Origin: CAYYIS01 sp964470965
Lineage (GTDB): Bacteria; JAAXHH01; JABIQT01
Direction of reading: 5' to 3'
DNA: 7,666 nt
Assembly: GCA_964470965.1 (NCBI GenBank)
Contig: CAYYIS010000101.1
Location: 1-7,666, forward strand
Both the position numbers and the translations under genes were made by a program. Below, in pieces: positions 1 to 5,800 of the stretch. Each line of letters opens with the position of its first letter. The first letter of the stretch is position 1. The notes beneath the pieces were generated by a model. That model saw only the letters and a program-made list of their open reading frames with translations, was not told the origin of the DNA and did not search any database.

Positions 1-1
1 G

Positions 2-355
2 CTGAGATCCGGTGTGCCGATCTGCGGTGGTTTGGGGCGACTGGACAGCGTGATACATTCCGGAGATCTTCACCGGCACAGTGCATATTTTTATATACCG
101 CACATGCTGCGCCATTTTGACCATCCGGAGGTGGTCTCCGCCTGTGTCGTTCCGCGGCCCTTCATGATGGTTTCGCCCACACAGGATGAAGATATGCCCC
201 GATCGGGCGTAGATGACCTGATGCGAACGGTAAAACCTGCATATGAGGTGTCGGGATTGCCGGATAATTTCAAAGTCTATCAGCCGGATGGGAATCATGT
301 TTTCAAGTTTGAATATTTTGAATGGATGGTGGATTGGTTCAATCGGTACCTGTGA
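2..355 (+). CDS. alpha/beta hydrolase, acetyl-xylan-esterase/dienelactone-hydrolase-like, C-terminal part (5' truncated)
   Basis: The reading frame is open from the first complete codon (base 2) to TGA at 353-355, so the N-terminal part, including the nucleophile elbow, lies outside the window; 117 residues remain. The fragment looks like the end of a serine hydrolase of the alpha/beta fold: a PHMLRHFDHPEVVSACVVPRPF segment in two parts (PHMLRHFDHP, then APRP-like VVPRPF), a strand ending in SPTQDEDMP that should carry the acid residue (D62 or D64 of the fragment), and DGNHVF with H99 as the likely catalytic His, followed by a closing amphipathic helix ending WFNRYL. This order is usual in acetyl xylan esterase and dienelactone hydrolase relatives, which cleave esters of carbohydrates or small molecules. 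Substrate and cell location cannot be judged without the missing part. It ends 122 bases before the desaturase, so co-transcription is uncertain. Confidence 0.75.
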   Translation: MRSGVPICGGLGRLDSVIHSGDLHRHSAYFYIPHMLRHFDHPEVVSACVVPRPFMMVSPTQDEDMPRSGVDDLMRTVKPAYEVSGLPDNFKVYQPDGNHVFKFEYFEWMVDWFNRYL

Positions 356-466
356 CCGTTCATTCCATTTTCGGATTCAGCCTGTAATAAAAACTTGACA
401 GAGACCCTTTTATTCCGCAACTGATTAGCGTGTTTATGGAACGTCATACCGCATGGTAAAATCCGT

Positions 467-470
467 GGAG
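467..470 (+). promoter_or_regulatory. ribosome binding site of the desaturase gene
   Basis: GGAG lies 7 bases before the ATG at 478 and only 4 bases before an adjacent in-frame GTG at 475. The spacing favours ATG 478 as the start. The next in-frame ATG upstream (436) runs into a stop after seven codons. Confidence 0.6.
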
Positions 471-477
471 CGAAGTG

Positions 478-1575
478 ATGGGTAATCCGATTCAATCTGG
501 ATCAAACGACCAGGAAGCCTTCACTGACGAGGATGTACTGACCGAAGGCCCCAAGTATAACGAACCCCCGCCTAAGAATCGTATCAAGTGGTACCGATGC
601 AGGGTGTCTCGTGAACAGCTGAGAGACCTCAACCGGCGCAGTGACTTTCTGGGATTCGTGCAGACGTTAGGGTTTCTTGCCGTTATCTCGTTCTTCGCGG
701 GTTTAGCCATTTACTCCTCCACAAACTGGCCCTGGTATGTCACGGCCATCCTGGTTTTCGTAAACGGACACTTCTGGCATTTCTTCGTGAACGGATTCCA
801 CGAACTGGTTCACGATTCCGTATTCAAAACACGGTGGCTTAACACGTTCTTCCTGTGGGTCTACTCTTTTCTTGCCTGGCACAACCATCATCTCTTCTGG
901 GCCAGCCACACCGAACACCACAAATACGCATTGCACCCGCCCGATGACCAGGAAGTGGTGCTCCCACAGAAAATAGACCTGGAAAACCTCTGGAAGTGGT
1001 CTGTTATCAATTACAGGTATCCGGATTTCCTCATACGCGAGAAAATTAAAACCTTCACCGGCTATATCAATATGGACAACACCTGGGTTGCGTCCTTGCT
1101 ACCCGAGAGCGATTCGGACCGTCGCAAGGCTTACATTAATTGGGAACGGTTTATGTTGATAGGCCATATGTTGATCGCTGGTGTTTCGATCGCCTACGGC
1201 TATTGGATTGTGCCTCTGGTGATCACCTTCCCAAAGACGTTTGGCGCCTGGTTGCAATTCCTCTGCAACGCAGCACAACATACCGGCCTTCAGGATAAAG
1301 TGGAAGATTATCGACTGTGCTGCAGGACCATTTATCTCAATCCAGTCTTACGGTTTCTGTATTGGCACATGAACTATCATACGGAACATCACATGTATGC
1401 CGCTGTACCATGTTACAAATTAGGAAAGCTCCACCGGCTGATCAAACATGACATGCCCTGGTGCCCCAACGGACTCAGGGAGACCTGGAAGCATATCGCG
1501 GAGATCCAGGAGCGTCAGGAACTTGAGCCGGATTATCAATTCGTTGCAGTACCGCCGACAGGCGCCACGTCATAA
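478..1575 (+). CDS. membrane fatty acid desaturase family protein (three histidine boxes)
   Basis: This 365-residue protein belongs to the integral-membrane di-iron desaturase/hydroxylase superfamily. The three histidine boxes that bind the iron pair are visible: HELVH at residues 108-112, HTEHH at 144-148 and a second HTEHH at 301-305, plus an extra His in a QHT motif at about 268. Box spacing, with two hydrophobic spans before box 1 (about 60-80 and 87-106) and another pair between boxes 2 and 3 (about 225-262), fits a desaturase folded in the cytoplasmic membrane. Such enzymes use O2 and electrons from ferredoxin or cytochrome b5 to insert a double bond or hydroxyl. The third box is HxxHH, not the QxxHH of front-end desaturases, and there is no fused cytochrome b5 domain. 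The N-terminal 40 residues are hydrophilic and proline-rich. The substrate (acyl lipid or other) is unknown; a carotenoid-modifying enzyme is a weaker alternative. selD follows after 13 bases, suggesting one transcript. Confidence 0.9.
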   Translation: MGNPIQSGSNDQEAFTDEDVLTEGPKYNEPPPKNRIKWYRCRVSREQLRDLNRRSDFLGFVQTLGFLAVISFFAGLAIYSSTNWPWYVTAILVFVNGHFWHFFVNGFHELVHDSVFKTRWLNTFFLWVYSFLAWHNHHLFWASHTEHHKYALHPPDDQEVVLPQKIDLENLWKWSVINYRYPDFLIREKIKTFTGYINMDNTWVASLLPESDSDRRKAYINWERFMLIGHMLIAGVSIAYGYWIVPLVITFPKTFGAWLQFLCNAAQHTGLQDKVEDYRLCCRTIYLNPVLRFLYWHMNYHTEHHMYAAVPCYKLGKLHRLIKHDMPWCPNGLRETWKHIAEIQERQELEPDYQFVAVPPTGATS

Positions 1576-1579
1576 ATGC

Positions 1580-1583
1580 AGGA
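1580..1583 (+). promoter_or_regulatory. ribosome binding site deciding the true selD start
   Basis: AGGA lies 5 bases before ATG 1589, in the 13-base gap after the desaturase stop. It supports initiation upstream of the in-frame UGA rather than at the TTG at 1682, which has no comparable site. Confidence 0.6.
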
Positions 1584-1588
1584 CAATC

Positions 1589-2635
1589 ATGATTAAAAAG
1601 AAGACCCTCACGGGCCTAGCTAAGACCTGCGGGTGAGCGGCGAAGGCCAGTCCGGTAGGGCTGGGAAAACTGCTTGAAAATTTGCCCCAGAACTTCGATG
1701 CGAATCTGCTTGCGGGTTACGAGACCAGCGACGATGCGGCGGTATACCGTATCAACGACGAAACGGCGCTTGTTCACACGGCGGATTTCATCACGCCGCC
1801 CGTAGACGATCCATACCTTTTCGGCCAGATCGGCGCTGCCAACTCGATCAGTGATATCTATGCCATGGGCGGGCGGCCGCTGACGTGTTTGAACCTGATA
1901 GGATTCCCTTCTAACGAGCTCGGACCTGAGATTCTTAGCGGAATTGTCGAAGGAGCCATCAGCAAAATCATCGAAGCCGGTTCGGTACTGGGGGGCGGCC
2001 ACACAACCGATGCTGAGGAACCCATATTCGGATTATCGGTCACTGGTGTGGTGCATCCGGACAAGTTTTGGAGGAATTCAGGCGCCCGGCATGGGGATGT
2101 TGTATTATTGACTAAGTCCATAGGCAGCGGCGTGTTGTTTAACGGAAACCTGCGGGGTTTGGTGTCGGAAGCAGCCTTGGATTCCTGTATTCGAACGGCT
2201 GCTACCTTAAATAAAACCACGGCGGAGGTACTGGAAAGATTTGAGGTGCATGCGGCTACGGATGTGACCGGCTTCGGCCTGGCCGGGCACGCCCTCGAAA
2301 TGGCAAGGGGATCCGGTGTCTCCCTTGAAATATCAACCCGTGACGTTCCACTGATGCCGGAAGCCATGGCCATGTATGAGAATGGTATGACCACAGGTGT
2401 AAACGCCGAAAATCGGGCGTTGATCGAGGATTACACGCGTTTCCATCCCACACTTTCCACGCAGATACAGGAACTCTGCGTAGATCCCCAGACGAGTGGC
2501 GGCCTTCTGGTGTCCGTACCGGAAACGCAGGCGACGGATTTACTTGACGCATGGCATTCCGAAGGGGTATCTGAAGCCCGGATTATAGGCACCGCAAGCA
2601 ATCTGGTAGCACAGGACTATCTCTCCTTCCTTTGA
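1589..2635 (+). CDS. selD: selenide, water dikinase (selenophosphate synthetase), selenocysteine-containing
   Basis: SelD converts selenide and ATP to selenophosphate, AMP and phosphate in the cytoplasm, supplying selenium for Sec-tRNA and 2-selenouridine. Read from ATG 1589 with UGA 1634-1636 as Sec, the product is 348 residues, matching the 347 of E. coli SelD. The start contains the N-terminal catalytic segment CGUAAK, where U16 and K19 correspond to Cys17 and Lys20 of E. coli. Downstream are ETSDDAAVY (about 45-53; D49 matches E. coli Asp51), the TADF...GQIGAANSISDIYAMGG block (64-95), GGGHTTDAEEPIFG (135-148), DVTGFGLAGHALEM (225-238) and DPQTSGGLL (299-307). UGA as a nonsense mutation or as Trp is unlikely: it sits exactly on the active-site Cys/Sec position, the family signature continues in frame on both sides, a SECIS-like hairpin follows, and other genes here use TGA as stop and TGG for Trp. 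A start at TTG 1682 would lose the catalytic Sec and Lys. Probably co-transcribed with the upstream desaturase. Confidence 0.95.
1634..1636 (+). other. selD: in-frame UGA read as selenocysteine (residue 16 of SelD)
   Basis: The codons around it read Thr-Cys-Gly-UGA-Ala-Ala-Lys, the SelD active-site loop in which this position is Cys or Sec in known family members. The frame is open from ATG 1589 to this codon and from here to the stop at 2633-2635. Confidence 0.93.
1634..1673 (+). promoter_or_regulatory. bacterial SECIS-like stem-loop for Sec insertion in selD
   Basis: Immediately 3' of the UGA the RNA can fold. A lower stem pairs GCGG (1637-1640) with CUGC (1670-1673), including one G-U pair. 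An internal loop separates it from an upper stem pairing 1647-1653 with 1658-1664 (7 bp including one U-G), capped by the tetraloop GGUA (1654-1657). The loop begins 17 nt after the UGA and has G in its first two positions followed by U, as expected of bacterial SECIS elements bound by SelB. An alternative fold bulges U1651, resembling the bulged U of the E. coli fdhF element. The fold was drawn by hand and its energy was not computed. Confidence 0.8.
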
Positions 2636-2676
2636 TATCCCATTTGTAAACAATCGCCGTACCCGCTGGTCCGCAG

Positions 2677-2690
2677 ATTACCCTTGTAAT
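2677..2690. repeat. short inverted repeat after selD
   Basis: ATTAC and GTAAT form a perfect 5-bp inverted repeat around a 4-base loop, about 40 bases after the selD stop and overlapping the candidate -35 of the next gene. It is too short and has no U-run, so it is not a convincing terminator; it could be a protein-binding site or chance. Confidence 0.2.
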
Positions 2691-2712
2691 AGAACATAAA
2701 GTGCGATATCTT
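2684..2712 (+). promoter_or_regulatory. candidate sigma-70-type promoter for the permease gene
   Basis: TTGTAA (2684-2689) and TATCTT (2707-2712) are separated by 17 bases; each matches 4 of 6 consensus positions. It lies in the 153-base gap between selD and the large gene, leaving a leader of about 70 bases. Plausible, but such matches occur often by chance. Confidence 0.3.
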
Positions 2713-2788
2713 GGCGTGATCAATCTCACTGAGTACCAGGGTAATTACGTTCCCTCCGAGCCTGGAACGAGTAAAGCCTTATCTTTCA

Positions 2789-2842
2789 ATGACTATCAAA
2801 TTCCCCATAAGCCTCTTCATTTCCCTCCTCCTGTTATCGTGC
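2789..2842 (+). other. lipoprotein (Sec/SPase II) signal peptide of the permease fusion
   Basis: The first 18 residues comprise Lys4, a hydrophobic core (about 7-16) and the lipobox Leu-Leu-Ser-Cys with Cys18 as the expected lipidated residue. Residue +2 is Glu, not the Asp that would favour inner-membrane retention in E. coli, but the following transmembrane helices must keep the protein in the inner membrane. Confidence 0.8.
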
Positions 2843-5800
2843 GAAACCACCGGAATCCGAACCATACCGGTAGATGTTTCAGACACGACGAATATTTCCG
2901 AGATGGCAACGATGATCGATTCGTCGCGGATCCGGTCGTCGATCGAGTCTCTGGCTTCGTTCGGTACGCGGATGACCGGATACCCGGGCGCCACAGCGGC
3001 CGCCAATTACCTGGCTGATGAATTCCGAAGCATCGGATTAGAAGACGTCGATCTCGAGGAGTTTGTCGCCTCCGTCCCACTCGATGAAGGCGGGGAGCTG
3101 GTGATCCTGGACGATGTGCCTGGTGCGATCCCGATGCCTCTCTTTTCAGTCTGGCCCAACCTTATACGCACCTCTACACTACCTCCGGTCGGGCTTACCG
3201 CCAGAATGTACTATGTCGGTGAAGGGGACTGGGAGGATTTCAACGGAATCGAAGTGGCGGACGCCATTATCATGATGGATTTCAACACCGGGCTCAACTG
3301 GCAGAACGCTGCGAATCTCGGTGCCCGGGCGGTAGTGTTCGCAGAGCCGGATAAAACCAACCGGGTCGAAGGCGAAGAAAAGTACCTGCAGGTTCCGCTC
3401 AATTTTCCCAGATTCTGGATGAAAAAAGGCGATGCGGCACCGTTATTGGACATGCTCAACGCGCAGCCCGGCCTGAACGTCAGGGCAAAGGCACGGATGA
3501 CCTGGAAACGCCTGCCCGCCTACAACGTGATCGGAAAGGTTTCCGGAACCCATCCTGTCTTGAAAAATGAAGCGGTCGTCCTGGAATCATATTATGACTC
3601 GATCTCTCCCGTACCGGCCGTTGCTCCGGGCGCCAATCAGGCTTCGAGTGTTGTAGCGATGCTTGAAATAGCAAGATACTTCAAGGAGTATCCGCCAGCG
3701 CGCACGGTTTACTTCCTCGCCACTTCCGGCCACTTCCTCAGCCTCAGCGGAATAAGCGATTTTACCCAGCGGCACACCCGCAAAACAGCGTACTTCGCAG
3801 AACAGATTGATGACCCCATCAACATGAAGCTGTTCATTGGCCTCGATCTATCCAGTGCTAGAAACCAGGTGGGGGTGTATTATGCCGGAATCCTTTTCGC
3901 AGGTAACTCTTTCGAAAAACAGAGATTTTTCACCCCATTCGGACGCAAGTTCATGTCCTACTCGGATGGAATCACCGGAACGCTCGGTTATGCATCGGAT
4001 CTCCTGATGAACGTGATCTCCCCACCGGGCGGTATCAGGCCCACCGAGTTCTTTCCTGCCGGTGGTCTGGGTCTGGACGGGGAGCTGATTTTCTGGACCG
4101 GATATCCGGCGCTCACGTTCGCGACGGTGTTCGACGCCCGGGAGTTTGTTGATACCCCGCTGGACACCCCCGACCGGGTCGACGTCAGGAACCTGCAGGA
4201 TCAGACCACATTACTTACCGGGCTCCTGGCGAGGGGACTTAACGATCCGGATCTCTTCCCTGATTTCAAGATGCAGCTGGAGGACCTTTTTGTTACCGGC
4301 CGAATAAAGGTGGTGGAGTTCGACCCTAAGCAGAGTTTCATACCGGACATTCCAAAGCCGGGCGCCGTGGTTCGGTTCCGGCGGTACAACAAAAGCATCA
4401 GCGGCGTGAAAAATGAAATTTTCGTGGTGGCGGATAGCAACGGGGTTGCAGAAAGCACCGAATTAGAGGCGGGGCGCACCTACCCCACAGAGGGTTATGT
4501 CATCGATCCGGAGACCGGAAATATTACATATGCACCGGACCGGGGACCATACGGCGCAGGCCAGTACCCGCTCGAAATCACCATGGACTGGGTGGTGAAA
4601 GAAAAATCGACCGTAGTGTTCCGAAGCGACGCCACCAATATTTACGACCTGGTGGACCCCAGATTTCTTACCCGTCTCAACGAAGCCAATTTACTGGACG
4701 CTTCCGGGAACCCGCCGCTTGAATACGGGATGACATTCCAGGAAGGCGGGTGGACCTCCGGGAATACATATGAGGAAGATACGGCCGTACTGTTCATGCG
4801 TCCCGGCAGCAAGTTCAAGGTGACAATGTCCACGGGCCTTTTCGGCCGACGGCTCGTCCTGACAAACGCCAGTCCTGAATCGCCGGAGGGCACTGGTTTT
4901 CCTGCCGGAACGTGGGCTATTCCTCAGACATCGTATCGGGTCGCTCAGGATATGTGGCATCTTGATGAATCCCGGATTCAGGCATTGAAGCGTGCCGGTA
5001 TCAACAGCGATCGGCTTGAAGGATTCCATCGCCAGGCAAAAGAGCTGCTCGACAAAGCGGAAACTGCCAGGCAGGCCCTTCAATGGGATGTGTTCATGAA
5101 GTACGCCCGTGCTGCATGGGGGTATGAGTCCCGCGCCTACCCGGATGCCACGGATACAGCCAATGATGTCATGAAAGGCGTCCTGTTCTACATGGTGCTC
5201 ATTCTCCCGTTCTCATACGCCCTGGAACGCCTGCTTTTCGGTTTCGCCGACATCAACAAACGGATAATCATGACATTTGGTATATTCCTGTTATCGTATT
5301 TCGTCCTCCGTATCAACCACCCGGCCTTTCAGATCAGTACCACTCCCGACATTGTTCTGCTCGCATTCATAACGCTCACCCTGGCGACGATCGTCATCAT
5401 GGTGCTGTCGGGGCGTTTCAGTCAGACCATGCAGCAATACCGGCTGGCCGATACCCGGGTCCATACGACCGATGTCCAGCGATCCAGCGCACTCACCACC
5501 GCGTTTGCACTCGGAGTGGGCAACATGCGCAAACGGAAAGCCCGGACATTACTTACCTGTCTGACACTTATCCTATTGGTATTTACAGTCCTATCCTTCA
5601 CTTCGGTTCAGACCTATCTACGGATTCAGAAAGTGACCAGGGATGCCGAAGCCGTTTATAGCGGATTCCTGGTACGGAACACCAACTGGGGGGCATTACA
5701 GAAACAGACCCACCAGTATGTCCAGTCCGAATTCGCATCCAGCGAAGCGGAGGATGAAGACATCCTTATCGTGCCGAGGTCGTGGTATGTAGGCGCCTCC

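Noticed and set aside
353..424. TGA at the end of the hydrolase fragment as another Sec codon
   Set aside because: The sequence after it does not resemble protein of the family and meets another stop soon; the protein ends naturally with WFNRYL.
395..462. TTGACA at 395-400 and extended -10-like TGGTAAAAT at 454-462 as a promoter for the desaturase
   Set aside because: The TTGACA has no acceptable -10 at 16-18 bases (CAACTG is the closest), and the TAAAAT box would place the transcript start inside the ribosome binding site. The two boxes are too far apart to pair.
1634..1636. UGA as an inactivating nonsense mutation, or as a tryptophan codon in an altered genetic code
   Set aside because: The position is precisely the Cys/Sec site of SelD, the sequence is otherwise intact, a SECIS-like hairpin follows, and neighbouring genes end in TGA and use TGG for Trp.
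1858..2394. Long open frames on the - strand inside selD
   Set aside because: They are antisense to a strongly conserved gene, show no recognisable domain and have low-complexity composition typical of reverse-frame shadows.
1682..2635. SelD starting at TTG 1682
   Set aside because: It lacks the catalytic Sec/Cys and Lys and has no good ribosome binding site; the frame upstream of the UGA encodes the expected SelD N terminus with a proper start at 1589.
2741..2748. GTAATTAC palindrome upstream of the permease gene
   Set aside because: An 8-bp palindrome alone is expected by chance; no second copy with operator-like spacing was seen.
2701..3018. 105-residue + strand frame overlapping the start of the large permease gene
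   Set aside because: It overlaps the lipoprotein signal region in another frame, is rich in His/Pro/Arg, and has no recognisable motif.
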